Shown here: positions 1-55,045 of the stretch, one piece after another
Layout: every line of letters begins with the position of its first letter
How positions within the stretch are numbered: the stretch's first letter is position 1
Assembly (NCBI GenBank): GCA_018857735.1
Contig: JABMCL010000906.1
Location: forward strand, 40,001-104,000
Direction of reading: 5' to 3'
Length of the DNA: 64,000 nt
From: Alviniconcha marisindica
Taxonomy: Eukaryota > Mollusca > Gastropoda > Provannidae
Notes under the pieces: model-generated
Databases searched by the model: none
What the model saw: the letters and a program-made list of their open reading frames with translations, nothing else
Told to the model about the DNA's origin: nothing
Translations under genes and position numbers: made by a program

Positions 1-250
1 GGAGTGGGGATAGCTCAGTGGTTACAGCGCCGGACTCGTGATCGAAAGGTCATGGGTTCGAATCCCGGCAGGAGCAGCAGGAGAATTTTCTTCTCCAGGG
101 TCAACTTTTTGTGCCGACTCTTATTTCAGTATCGTTCCACCCCTGTGTTACCACAGTAGCATGTAAAAGACCTCAGTCATTCTGCCAAAAGTGCAGGTGG
201 CAGGTTACACCTAAATATGCATGCACTTTACGTATGTGGCTTTGCATGAA
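1..250 (+). mobile_element. tRNA-derived SINE (head region)
   Basis: An A-box-like tagctcagtggt at 10-21 and a B-box-like gggttcgaatccc at 54-66 are spaced as in a tRNA, but there is no full cloverleaf and the body continues for over 100 bases. It may start before the window and may be continuous with the tail repeat at 300-482. Confidence 0.7.
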
Positions 251-299
251 GTGACATGGTGTATGGTTGTATGGTGTACACAGAACTTGCTGAAATGGC

Positions 300-482
300 T
301 GCAGTTCCATGTGGCACCAGCCATGCCAGCACTGTAAGTACACCACTTCGATGGATTTTTTTTTTTAAACACTCTATAAAAAGCTATTCATTCATGTAGA
401 GTCACAGGTGAGCGCAATGAGTCTGCCTGAGAGTGGAGAATAGTGCTATATAAAAGTGATCAACAACAACAACAACAACAAA
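300..482 (+). repeat. Dispersed repeat ending in a CAA run
   Basis: Shares tacaccacttcg, gagtctgc and the tail gaatagygctrtataaaag with 18745-18912. The tail plus microsatellite is typical of molluscan SINE ends. Confidence 0.6.
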
Positions 483-516
483 CATGATGTACACCAAAGC
501 CTGAACAGCTCACATG

Positions 517-830
517 GGGTGGGATAGCTTAGTTGGAAGAGAGTTGCAGCCAAAAAGCCTGGTGCCCTGGTGCAATACTGACGCAGGTTCGGTCCCCACT
601 GTGGCAATGGATTTCTCTTCCACAGTCAACCTTCAGCGCAGACTCTCTTACGGTGTTTGCAAGCCCCTGAGTGCAATCGCATGCATGAACATCCACGTGC
701 ATGTTAAAAATCCCAAATGCTGGCAGCATACTAGTGTCTGACTGAGTGCAATCGCATGCATGAACATCCACGTGCATGTTAAAAATCCCAAACGCTGGCA
801 GCATACTAGTGTCTGATCACACAAAAACCA
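517..830 (+). mobile_element. Second tRNA-derived SINE family, 3' tail duplicated
   Basis: A-box-like tagcttagttgg and B-box-like gcaggttcggtcccc are followed by a body ending atgttaaaaatcccaaa. The last 75 bases or so are present twice in tandem. A related copy is at 17474-17690. Confidence 0.65.
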
Positions 831-957
831 CTGCACACACTGATACGAAAGGGTAGCGCTGCCCTTGTGGCTGCTGTGGCCTTACCCAGGTAAGGCCACC
901 CAAATTTCCTGCAAGAGATAAGTGATGTACTGAAAGAAAAGAAGAGTGAACCTTCAC

Positions 958-1096
958 CTTTAGTTTTGATGAGTTCGGGAGCTATGAGCTTGGACAGGAA
1001 GAACACGGCTTTCACATTGACGTTCATCATATTATCATACTGTTCCTCTGTGGTTTCTGAAGTTTTGCCATAATGGATCATCCCTGCATTGTTCAC
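958..1096 (-). CDS. SDR exon 4 (VNNAG exon)
   Basis: Opens VNNAGMIHYGKTSETTEEQ and runs to PELIKTKG. Two donors are possible: gtgaag after base 958, or a weaker one after base 952. The next exon, with the YxxxK catalytic motif, lies beyond the left edge. Confidence 0.85.
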
Positions 1097-1220
1097 CTGA
1101 AGTAGTCACCAGAATGACACATGAGAGAGAAAGGGGGGGGGGGAGAGAAAGGGGGGGGAGAGAGAAAGGGGGGGGGGAGAGAGAAAGGGGGGGGAGAGAG
1201 AGGGGGGGAGAGAGAGAGAG

Positions 1221-1266
<46 letters not shown>

Positions 1267-1267
1267 C

Positions 1268-1328
<61 letters not shown>

Positions 1329-3457
1329 GTCTATCTGTGATTCTGATACTCAGAGACTATTCAAGTGAACAATGATCATCCATTGCTGAAAGAAAGATTA
1401 AGCAGACATCAGATTTCAAAACATCAGTTTTGATGGAAATATGCAAACCTGTTACCAATAAACTTCCCCAGAAATTACTCTGAGGCAGTTTTGTACATTT
1501 TGATCTTCTCAAGAATGATCTCTGCTCCTCCTCAATAGACGGAATTCTGTCTATTGACAGACACAATCTGAGTCAGATAAAAAGGAAGAGAAACTACAAA
1601 AGGAGGGAAAAGCCGACGTCAGTCATCGAACAATTAAACAAACTTCATCTGTTCAAATTTTTCACATGGGGGAAGATTTTGTTTGTTTGTTTTTGTTTTT
1701 GTTTTTCGGAATGAATGGTAAGTTACTTTTTGTGTTGAGTATATTCAGATCATTGTGCATGCTGAAGGTCCCATTTCCAAATTTTCAAAAGAGAAGGTCT
1801 AATGGCCGGTGGCACAGAAACACACACAGATGATGCATGATACATTAACAGCATCAGAATAATCAAATAATAATCATAATTGTGGCTAGTCTTAATGAAA
1901 GAAGAAAAGGTTTCACTGTTTCAGTGTCTATACTCTATGCCAGCAGTGCATCCAACATGATCAGGTCGACTCGGACCGCAAGGCTGGCTTGTATGTGGCA
2001 AATATGTTCTGGATGAAAACACAACAGAGATTCATTGTCATCATAATCATGAATAAGTAATAATTCAGTAATTAAATCATTTAGTTTTGAAACGCTCCAT
2101 TGATTTGATTCTGATTTTCTCATCTGAGTTTTGAGAGTAAAATTCAGTGGCACTGACTGCACATATTCCCTGACATCAGGCACTAAAGTGGCATGCCCCT
2201 GATGCTGAAGGAGAAAGGATCAATCAGGCAGTGGGAAGCCATTCAGCCAGCTGTGACACTTGACAGTGTTTTCTACACTGAGTCCCACCAATCATCACTA
2301 AGGCAACAAGTGGGATTCTATATTGAAAATCAAATCAATGGCCATTAACATTTTAAAACAGAATTCTCAGTTTGATGTCTTTATTTTGATCTTTTTTACC
2401 TGTTGAAGAAAGGCTGCCTTTCTCAGACAAAAGGTGTTGTTGGAGAGCTAGTTCCTTTAAAACAATACTGATAACTAGTCTCACCAGAGCGTTTCACCAA
2501 TACTGATTACAAGTCTCACCAGAATGTTTCACTAGTACTGATAACAAGTCTCACCAGAGTGTTTCACCAGTACTGATAACAAGTCTCACCAGAGCATTTC
2601 ACCAACACTGATCACAAGTCTCACCAACACATTTCACCAGTACTGATGACAAGTCTTATCAGAGTGTTTCAGCACTACTGATAACAAGTCTCACCACAGT
2701 GCTTCACCAGTACTGATAACAAGTCTCACCAGAGCGTTTCACCAACACTGATCACAAGTCTCACCAGAGCATTTCACCAACACTGATGACAAGTCTCACC
2801 ACCACATTTCACCAGTACTGATGACAAGTCTTAAAGTGTTTCACCACTACTGATAACAAGTCTCACTAGAGTGTTTCACCAGCTCTGATAACAAGTCTCA
2901 CCAGAGTGTTTCACCAACATTGATGTCAAGTCTCACCAAAACGTTTCATCAGTACTGATAAGAAGTCTCACCAGACCATTTCATCAATACTGATAACAAG
3001 TCTCACCAGAGCGTTTCACCAATGCTGATAGCAAGTCTCACCAGAGCGTTTCACCAATGCTGATAACAAGTCTCACCAGAAGCGTTTCACCAATGCTGAT
3101 AACAAGTCTCACCAGAGCGTTTCCCATGCTGATAACAAGTCTCACCAGAGCGTTTCACCAATGCTGATTAACAAGTCTACCAGAGCGTTTCACCAATACT
3201 GATAACAAGTCTCACCAGAGCGTTTCACCAATGCTGATAGCAAGTCTCACCAGAGCGTTTCACCAATGCTGATAACAAGTCTCACCAGAATGTCCACATG
3301 ACCAAATGTGCTGAGAGTCTTGTCCAGCACCTCCTGCTGCACAGCTTTGTCTCGGAGGTCCCCAATCACTGTGGTGATCTGAAAATTAAAGTCCTTTTCA
3401 CAAACGCTGTGTTTTGATTCTCATGCTTTGGCTACTGAGTTTACACTCTCTCTCTCT

Positions 3458-3501
<44 letters not shown>

Positions 3502-5468
3502 TCTCTCTCTCTCTCTCTCTCACACATGCACGCATGCAAGCAAGCACACATGCACGCATGCACGCACGTGCACCCACACACACACGCACACACACAGCAC
3601 TGTCAAAACAATACACAGTCTTTGTTTTATCCCTTAAACTTTGGATTTCAAATCTTGCTTATCACTTCTTGAGATGCTACAAGCATCTATAGCCAAGTTG
3701 ATTGAGTGTACCTAGGCAATTCTATCAAAGGGAACCAACCAGTTTCTCAAAACATATTCTGTCCAACAGGCAGATCAAAATGAAACCTTAAAATCAGGGA
3801 CTTTAGTTTTTAAAATCTAATAAAATGCTCCATGGATTTTATTTTTAATTTAAACTAGTTAAAGATGGAATTCTGTGAGTGGTGATTACCAAGACTGAAT
3901 ACATGTACAAAACACAGTCAAGTACAGGAGCTGGCCTAACACTTTAACAGCCATCTGCAGCCTCATTAATCTCTTGTTGGGTGTACTGCCCTGGACATGC
4001 CGGAGTGAAGGGAAATAACTGAGCCAATACACTGGCAGGCAGTGCAACCCTCACAAGCGACTTGCTTCTCAGAAGATCTGAAATGTTGAGGAGCTTGAGA
4101 CACTACCTGTGGGCACAAAGCCAAGTAGGTCACACACTGATCGCCTGGAGGACAGAGGCATGGAAAGAGGAAGAGCTAGGCAATCTTCCTTGAAAGGACG
4201 AGAGAGCACCACTGTCAATCAGAAGAACACTGGAACTGTTTCAAAAGCAATGCTTTAAATCAATCCGAGACAATGCTTCAAAGGACAATCATAACAGGGG
4301 AAACTAATCTCAGAGACAGGGTGCAGTGCATATGGGCTTTTCTGAGTGCATATATAGATCTATACCATCTTGAGCTGAACTGAACTAATAATGTGAACCA
4401 TGTCAGCTGGCCACAGCAGGTATTTCGCTAGTTACCAGTAAGCAACAATAACAATGTAAACCTTGTTGGCTGGGGTCCCTGCTGCAATGCACTGCTGCTC
4501 AACAGCATTTAGCCTGTCTTGGTCGCGTCCTGTCAGTGTGAGGTGGCATCCATGTTGTGCAAACAGCACTGCCGTCCCTTCCCCGATACCAGCGCTGGCT
4601 CCTGCCGACATTTAAGTAAGCGGTCTGTGATAACTGATGTCTGATTAAAAACTCAGACTGTGGCCTGTAATGCACAGCATATGTCAGACTTTAATTAACT
4701 CTGATTTGGTTTGGTGTATACATGTGTCTGTGTGTGTGTGTGCGTGCATGCATGCATGCGTGTGTGTGTGTGTGCATATGTGCATGAGTGCATGTGTGTG
4801 TGGGCATGTGTGGGCATACATGTATTATGATGATGATGATGACTGCATGTCAACTGCAAGGTAGAGCACTAAGTATCCATGTGCATGTCATGCTCACAGC
4901 ACCATAGTGTTCGCATGTACATTGTATGTATTCACAGTTAAAATAAGACCATCATCTCACATGGTCATAGCTTCAAAAACAGGGGCAGCTAAATTACCAT
5001 ATTCTACGTGGATCACACCTCCTCCACCCGGGGAGGTGGGGGGGGGGGGGGGGAGGAGTACACTTTTGATCAGGGATCTGAACATAGCGCCTCCTCCACC
5101 CAGGGATGGAAGTGGGGGAGGGGGAGGGGGGGGGGGGAGGGGGGCTGGCGGGAAGGAGGAGTACACTGTTTCTTTCATGTGCTTTACGTCCACAAAAACC
5201 GTGTGGTTTATTAGGGACGGGGAAAGAATGGGAAAGTGGACGGGAGCCCAGGCCCACCTCCCTGTTCACACAGCTCCTGGGCTCTTGGGGAGTTCGCACT
5301 GTGGGAGGGAGGTGAATGACTGGGTGAGGCCATGCTGGTAATCTCGGTAGTTGTACAAGTTAGTGACCAGTTGCAAATGGTGTCTGTGATCGTCATATTT
5401 GTGAATATTGGCAGGAATGCACCAAAACAACCTGTGATGACTGCAACTTTGTTCCTCAAACTCTCCAT
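958..5468 (-). CDS. Classical short-chain dehydrogenase/reductase (SDR), 5' part; gene runs off the left edge
   Basis: Four exons on the minus strand join in phase: 5468-5432, 4601-4462, 3378-3286 and 1096 to about 958. Together they give an N-terminal Rossmann half of about 136 residues. Seen: start MESLRNKVAVITG, the dinucleotide motif GASAGIG split across exons 1 and 2, TGRD after strand beta-2, a GDLRD segment before FGHVDIL, the VNNAG motif opening exon 4, and MNVNVKAVFFL carrying the structural Asn helix. Family knowledge: classical SDRs are NAD(P)H oxidoreductases of about 250 residues; an Arg after TG often goes with NADPH preference. The catalytic YxxxK and substrate-binding part are not in the window, so substrate cannot be inferred. 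An in-frame upstream ATG at 5492 is an alternative start. The gene lies head-to-head with DNMT1, 448 bases apart. Intron 3 carries a minisatellite built on the exon 3 donor. Confidence 0.88.
1125..1329 (+). repeat. Purine-rich GA/G tract then CAGA tetranucleotide run
   Basis: Blocks of G (8-9) and GAGA, followed by about 15 CAGA units. Lies in SDR intron 3, next to exon 4. It could form triplex or quadruplex structures. The rest of 1330-2450 shows nothing recognisable. Confidence 0.9.
2455..3285 (-). repeat. Minisatellite built on the SDR exon 3 donor
   Basis: About 24 units of about 35 bp. On the minus strand each unit carries ctggtgagacttg, the same as the real CTG|gtgagacttg at 3286/3285, and the array begins at the junction itself. 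Unit near 2515 even shares the exonic cagaatgt (plus strand). Confidence 0.9.
3286..3378 (-). CDS. SDR exon 3
   Basis: 93 bases, 31 codons, phase 0 at both ends. It begins ITTVIGDLRDKAVQQEV and ends TFGHVDIL before the donor gtgaga. Its donor edge is the seed of the tandem array at 2455-3285. Confidence 0.9.
3449..3600 (+). repeat. CT/CA microsatellite
   Basis: (CT)n, (CA)n and CACG-rich blocks in SDR intron 2. The rest of the intron (3600-4460) holds nothing recognised. Confidence 0.9.
4462..4601 (-). CDS. SDR exon 2 (dinucleotide-binding motif)
   Basis: 140 bases, phase 1 in and phase 0 out. Starts ASAGIGEGTAVLFAQHG, completing GASAGIG with exon 1, continues through LTLTGRDQDRL and ends GTPANK before a GT donor. 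Confidence 0.9.
4720..4830 (+). repeat. TG-rich microsatellite in SDR intron 1
   Basis: Interrupted TG and TGCA runs. Confidence 0.85.
5030..5350 (+). repeat. G-rich blocks and a dispersed repeat in SDR intron 1
   Basis: Two copies of cctcctccaccc followed by long G runs (5037-5056 and 5115-5145), then a tttacgtccacaaaaacc segment resembling ttaacgtccacagaaacc at 14540, so probably one dispersed family. Confidence 0.5.
5432..5468 (-). CDS. SDR exon 1 (start codon to first half of the glycine motif)
   Basis: Reads MESLRNKVAVIT plus one base, then a GT donor. This is the usual beta-1 strand of a classical SDR. The Met at 5468 fits family N-termini; an upstream in-frame ATG at 5492 would add eight residues. 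Confidence 0.85.
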
Positions 5469-5841
5469 TTTCCGAAATGACTCTGACACCAAAGAATTAA
5501 TGCAGAAACTGGCACAACTGGATGTGGCTAGTCCGTGTCAAAGGTTAATGCTTCTGGCGCCGGTGAGAGTGATTTCCCTTGTTATGTGCAGGTACCTTCT
5601 TCTTTCTTTTTTTTCTTCTTTTTTAGGCTGTGCTATGCTGGCGTGTTTGTGCTGGAGGTTTATTGAAAGGGTCGTGACATGGACTTAAGTAAATAAGGCG
5701 GTAAAGAAGGACGAACGCAACAAATCTGATCATTCAAACTTGTGGGAGGGGGGAAACCCGCATTATGTCCCCTGAGGGTTCTCAGAGCAAAACTAATCCT
5801 CAAACAGTACATCCTCAAAATGGTCATGTTGACATTTCCGT

Positions 5842-5850
5842 CACTTCCGG
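5842..5850 (+). promoter_or_regulatory. ETS/GABP-like site
   Basis: CACTTCCGG matches the ETS-family core and is typical of TATA-less bidirectional promoters. Binding is inferred. Confidence 0.4.
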
Positions 5851-5862
5851 TTTAAACCATCC

Positions 5863-5874
5863 TTCGCGGGAAAG
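5863..5874 (+). promoter_or_regulatory. E2F-like site upstream of DNMT1
   Basis: TTCGCGGGAAAG contains the reverse complement of the E2F consensus TTTCCCGCGAA. E2F control of DNMT1 is known in mammals; its use here is inferred. Confidence 0.5.
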
Positions 5875-5916
5875 TCGATCTGTCGAAATAGCAGTGGTCC
5901 AGAATCTGCTACAACA

Positions 5917-49681
<43,765 letters not shown>

Positions 49682-50370
49682 ATCCATGGGCAGCGCCAGT
49701 CACTGAGGGTGTGTGTGAGTGGGTGTATATGTGTGTGTGTGTATGCGCGTGTAGTGTGTGAGTATGTGTGTGTGTGTGTGTGTGTGTGGAGCTCAACCTG
49801 TTTGGCTGCCAGAACATCACTCTTCCAACAACGGACACAGATATCAGTTCCTGCAGGAGATTTGTCGGAGTCAGCATCCAAAGAGTTACATTTCCTAGAC
49901 TAGCATGACTCACCATTTGCTAAGCTCCAGTTGTTCTGCTGGACTGCTCAGTTGTGTTATTGGATGATTCGTATACCTGCCGCAATTGGGGTTTGGAGGT
50001 ACTGTCTTCCCCAGCTCAATTCTTCGTCTACCACACCATCACTTTTCAACAGTGGATACATCACCTCCTGCAGGAGTCAGAACACAAAGACCTACATTTC
50101 GTGGACTAGCGTGACTCGCCATTTGCTTAGTTTCAGTTGTTCTGCTGGACTGGTTTCATTGCGTTATTGGATGATACATACACATGCCGCATTTGGTATT
50201 TGGGGGTACTTTTTTCTTACTTTTGACCCGTCTTGAACGATTTGCTGCGGAGTTATTTGTGTACAGTGACCTCAGATTTGTACATATTTGCACTGCCTAG
50301 TGTTATATGTCCAGAACTGTACAAAGTGGTGCATGCTCTTTTTTGCTAGCCTCATTTGAAGACTTTTTAT

Positions 50371-50592
50371 TTAACCCCTTCACTGCTCCAGCCTGTAAAA
50401 CTTCCAGGCTGAAAAATGCGCAGACATGCCTGAAAACGGTATATTTTCTGGTCCTATAACATCTATTTTCAGTGCTGTGCGTTTTAATGGAGATTCTTTT
50501 ACATGCCAGTGCGAAAAAGTAGACAAAAAGGTTTCAAATTTCACACTTTTATGGGTCGTTTTCAAATGACATCATGGCAGCGAAGGGGTTAA
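50371..50592 (+). mobile_element. piggyBac-like MITE with TTAA target duplication
   Basis: TTAA at both ends (50371-50374, 50589-50592), 214 bp between, terminal repeats CCCCTTCACTGC and GCAGCGAAGGGG (11/12 match as inverted repeat). TTAA duplication with C-run ends is the piggyBac signature. Related copies at 8408 and 38683. Confidence 0.85.
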
Positions 50593-50734
50593 GATGTGAT
50601 GTAGACACTGAGTGCACTGCCGTCAGTCTGTGGAGAGAGAAGCACTACACCTGTAATGCTGCTGAATGACGTTGCAATGTTTTTTTTATTTGAAAGGGAG
50701 TGAGGTTTATTATGGACTGACCCCTGCAGAAGAG

Positions 50735-51000
50735 TTCATGCACGCACACACATAAACATGCCCGCACACACGCATGCACACACACACACATAAACAAACA
50801 TTCCCGCACACACGCATGCACACACACACACACACACATAAACAAACATGCCCGCACACACGCATGCACACACATAAACAAACATGCCCGCACACACGCA
50901 TGCACACACACACATAAACAAACATGCCTGCACACACGCATGCACACACACACATACCCATGCCCACACACACACACACACACACACAGACATGCCCGCA
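50735..51000 (+). repeat. CA-rich array with cataaacaaacatgcccgca units
   Basis: About five units of 40-52 bp. Confidence 0.9.
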
Positions 51001-51972
51001 CACACATGCATGGTAACAGCAAATCATCTTAGAGACAAGCGCTGATGACATTGTTCATGTTGCAATGTCAGCTGAGCGGTGATGTGAATAGATGTAGTGC
51101 ATTTTCTTTGCACAGCAGAGAGCAAAATGACAATAATCTTCCTTAGTTAAAACAGTAAAACAAATGCACCGTCTCTATTTTCGACACCACCATTTCCTTA
51201 GTTAAAACGGTCAACCAAATGCACCGTCTTCATTTTAGACACCACCATTTGTGTTCATCATCAATGGATTCGTATCTTTGAAGGATCGATTAGTTGAATT
51301 TCACTTGATAATTTTTAGTTTCGGCTGTGTATTCCACTGAGAATAATCATCTTTGGCTGTGTATTTTGCTGGGAATAATCATCTTTGGCTGTGTATTTCG
51401 CTGTTTAAATCCTAATCATGAAATGGCAATACTTTTGAATCTGAACTGTGCAAAGATGGATGTGCATGTACTACATGGGGTGAATCAAGGTTGAACAGAT
51501 GACTAATGTACCAAATTTTGTCCTTGATTTAAAAGGTCTTGAAAGTTGTCAACTTGGACTAAAAAGTTTACAGGAACTGTGAAGGGGTATTGCAGTTGGC
51601 TGCATAATTTGGTAGTTGCGTGTCAGAGGGCGTTTGTTAGCAGCCTCTTTGTTAGTCTGTCAGTTTTGTCTAACGCGTGTTTGTCAGCAGCCTCTTTGTT
51701 AGTCTGTCAGTTTTGTCTAATGCGTGTTTTTCACTCCATAAACTTAGTTTTTGCGGCATAATGATACAGCAGAACCAGTCAGTACAATCCCATCATTTGT
51801 AGTCAAGAACATTGTAATCTGAAGGACTAGATGCTCAGTCCTGTGCCCCAGTGTGCCTGGAGGTGCAGCAGTAGGCAGGTTTTGGGCCGTTCTTGCTGTG
51901 TCAACTCCATATTTATACACTTAATTATTTTGTTATATATGATACATGTAGCTTTGTACTGAACTATAGGTA

Positions 51973-51978
51973 ATTAAA
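51973..51978 (+). terminator. Candidate polyadenylation signal of DNMT1
   Basis: ATTAAA followed within about 20 bases by a GT-rich stretch (ggaagtggtgacatc). Position is inferred; earlier signals cannot be excluded. Confidence 0.4.
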
Positions 51979-51990
51979 ACACATTGCTGG

Positions 51991-54190
51991 AAGTGGTGAC
52001 ATCAGTGGTGACTTTATTTGACGCTTCTTTGTGTCTGGTAGTTTCAGGGTTTTGTTTGTTCTGTAAGTGTATCACCATCCTTAGCCGTTCAGATTTTATT
52101 GTGAAATAACTTCTTTCTTATCACTTGCAATCAGAGTATGTATGCAGCAAATAATTTTATTTTTCCTGCTTGAAAGGTGGGATTCAAAATGATTAATTCA
52201 CAAAATGTTTATAACACATGCACATACACATACAAAGACACAACTTCTTTTTTTCTTTTCTTAAAGTGATCATATTGCCATAAAATTGACATGTACTTTC
52301 AAAACAATCATACAGAAAAAAATTGCACAATCAGCTCAACACTATAATGATTAATCATCTGCTATATATGCGATCAACGTCAACTGAGTTCGTAAGCAAG
52401 TACCTGGAAAGGAAGGTATCCTATGTCGTCTTCTCACCATGGTTCTTGCCATGACCAGGATAGGCATTCTTTCAGGTCTTTTAATGGGTAAGGACAGGTT
52501 GTGGGAACAGGAGACATTCTGATTTGTTCCTGCAAAACTCAGAACAAATGCGTACCAAAATGTCCACAATTTTCAGTGAGAAATCTTCAGGGAACAGAAG
52601 TGGACAGTAGAAAGTCAGCACAATCAGTCAAGACAACAAAAAACAATAATTCAAAACAAGATTATGACACATGTACACCTTCAGTGATTTACGAACCATA
52701 GCGACCACAGACCCTCACGATAAACTGTACACACATCAACGGCTGCACTGTTTAACCCCTTCTGTCCTCATCAGAGAACATGACCACCATGTTTAACTCA
52801 TTCTACCCCATACGCAGGCCTGTTTAATTATCAACCCATTATCCTGTTTCTGACCAAACCAGCACCTGTGAAGGGTTCATTTCTTACTTTGCTTGAAACT
52901 TTGCTTCATCCCCCCCACCTTTTTTTTCCCCCCATGAACAATCCTAAAGTGGTGCATTTATTTTCACAAAGTTTGCACAGACTTTGTCAACAATGCTAAC
53001 AGAAATCACTTGGTGCAACTGATGCTGAAATAAACAAGAACAGTTACAAACATGATAACACAAACTGTCCAAGTTTGGTGCCGAAGTGGAGCAAAGAACA
53101 AAGCAATTCTAATGGAGAGTTCATTTTCTCTTAGATTTTCAAGCAACTGTTTGACATTACATTCTTTACACACATCAACCTCAACAAAATGCAATGAAAT
53201 ATTATTGTACCATCCTCCCAAACTGTTTTGTTTTGTGTATGTGGTCTGAGGGAGAGATGGGGCAGCATGTCATGAACATATTATTATTGTACAAGTGCAA
53301 ATGTTACCACAGAATGAATGTTTCCACCAAAAAAAGGTAAAAAAGCAGGGGGTGAGGGTAAGTAGCCACAAACATCTGAATTGCACATTGCATGCGTAAC
53401 CTATGCACATTGCCTTACTATAAGGAATTTCTCATTCATTGCATACAAAAAAATGTACACGTATATGTACAGATATACAAGATAAGAACAAAACAACAAC
53501 AAAGAACACTTGCAATAAATATATATATATATATGAGCGTGTGCACACCAATATCTAGATTTTCAAGTTGATGACATTGGGATTTTCAATTTGTACAAGG
53601 ATTATCAATTACAGATGATCATTAAGTTGTAATGTTCTCCCACAATGAAGACTACCATCACGTGCCAGGGTCCAGGGTTGTTCCCCTTCACAAAGACCTA
53701 GTTGCTAAAAAAAAATTAAAGAAAAAAAGATTCACCGCCTCAGTGACCAAAACATTAGGTTACCTTCTGATGCGAATGCAGTTCTCTTATGGGCAACAAT
53801 GCTGAAGTTGCAACAGTCTAAAAAACAAAAACAACAACATAAAGCTGAAAGCTGGTCTTCATTTGTGCCCCGAGCAAGATCAGTGGCAACCTGATCCTCC
53901 CAGTCCTGACACCACCAATGCACTAAGTCTGATCATTTACATCATCTTAAACAGCGGGCCAGTCAGACAGAGTACTTGACTGCCTCACTTCTGATTGGCT
54001 GACTGGCAAGGAAACGGAACACAATTCTGCCTGCGGCCATGCTGAAGCAACAGGGAGCCCCCCCCTCCCCAAATTATGCACGAGTTGCTGTCACTTGACG
54101 CCTTGACAATGTCGGCTGGTGCACCCAGCAAACACAAGGGGCTGCTTGCTGCAGCACAAAATGAACCCAGCACCGCCGCTTCAGCAACGG
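51991..54190. other. Tail-to-tail intergenic or UTR sequence
   Basis: No genes, no long repeats. AT-rich, with a short TA run at 53518-53534. TTTATT at 52013 and 52957 could be minus-strand AATAAA signals for RABGAP1, whose 3' end was not located. Confidence 0.4.
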
Positions 54191-54204
54191 ATCCAGGCAT
54201 TGAT

Positions 54205-55045
54205 CTTTTTAGGTGAGTCAACTGACTGTTCTGACTCCAGTCGCTGGTCTTTGGGAGAGTCAACTGACTGTTCTGACTCCAGTCGCTGGTCTTTGGGAGA
54301 GTCAACTGACTGTTCTGACTCCAGTCGCTGGTCTTTGGGAGAGTCAACTGACTGTTCTGACTCCAGTCGCTGGTCTTTAGGCGAGTCAACTGACTGTTCT
54401 GACTCCAGTCCGCTGGTCTTTGGGTGAGTCAACTGACTGTTCTGACTCCAGTCGCTGGTCTTTAGGGAGTCAACTGACTGTTCTGACTCCAGTCGCTGGT
54501 CTTTGGGCGAGTCAACTGACTGTTCTGACTCCAGTCGCTGGTCTTTGGGCGAGTCAACTGACTGTTCTGACTCCAGTCGCTGGTCTTTGGGCGAGTCAAC
54601 TGACTGTTCTGACTCCAGTCGCTGGTCTTTGGGCGAGTCAACTGACTGTTCTGACTCCAGTCGCTGGTCTTTAGGCGAGTCAACTGACTGTTCTGACTCC
54701 AGTCGCTGGTCTTTAGGCGAGTCAACTGACTGTTCTGACTCCAGTCGCTGGTCTTTAGGCGAGTCAACTGACTGTTCTGACTCCAGTCGCTGGTCTTTGG
54801 GCGAGTCAACTGACTGTTCTGACTCCAGTCGCTGGTCTTTAGGCGAGTCAACTGACTGTTCTGACTCCAGTCGCTGGTCTTTAGGCGAGTCAACTGACTG
54901 TTCTGACTCGTCGCTGGTCTTTGGGAGAGTCAACTGACTGTTCTGACTCCAGTCGCTGGTCTTTAGGTGAGTCAACTGACTGTTCTGACTCCAGTCGCTG
55001 GTCTTTAGGTGAGTCAACTTCAGTGTTCCGACTCCAGTGGCTGGT
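54205..55045 (+). repeat. 42-bp minisatellite between the convergent genes
   Basis: About 20 units around gagtcaactgactgttctga and ctccagtcgctggtcttt. The 42-bp period keeps frames open on both strands (up to 278 codons on minus), with no start context or homology to support coding. Confidence 0.96.

Larger units (their letters stand above)
5469..5916. promoter_or_regulatory. Divergent promoter region between SDR and DNMT1
   Basis: 448 bases separate the two start codons. There is no obvious TATA box near either start. On the DNMT1 side there is an ETS-type CACTTCCGG at 5842-5850 and an E2F-type TTCGCGGGAAAG at 5863-5874, 43 bases before the DNMT1 ATG. GGTTTAAACC lies between them. An ATG at 5765 opens a 73-codon frame that overlaps the DNMT1 start out of frame; it matters only if transcription starts upstream of it. 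The long minisatellites of the gene bodies are absent here. Confidence 0.6.
49682..51990 (+). other. DNMT1: Probable DNMT1 3' UTR
   Basis: No coding evidence. It holds a TG run (49710-49790), a diverged 215-bp duplication (about 49860-50010 and 50075-50215), a TTAA-flanked MITE (50371-50592), a 52-bp CA-rich array (50735-51000), and short two- or three-copy repeats at 51140-51250, 51320-51420 and 51600-51740. An ATTAAA signal at 51973 is followed by GT-rich sequence. Some of this could lie beyond an earlier cleavage site. Confidence 0.5.

Noticed and set aside
1..80. tRNA gene at the window start
   Set aside because: A and B boxes are present but no complete cloverleaf or acceptor pairing; the body continues as a SINE.
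806..957. Extension of SDR exon 4 toward PYLGKA as a YxxxK-like motif
   Set aside because: The frame past the donor loses SDR similarity, and the string sits on a short inverted repeat near 882-901; the catalytic exon is more likely beyond the left edge.
4907..5341. 144-codon plus-strand frame with Gly-rich segment
   Set aside because: Lies in SDR intron 1, driven by G runs and a dispersed repeat; no homology.
54181..55017. 278-codon minus-strand frame
   Set aside because: Pure 14-residue repeat caused by a 42-bp period; equally open on the other strand, and no homology or start context.
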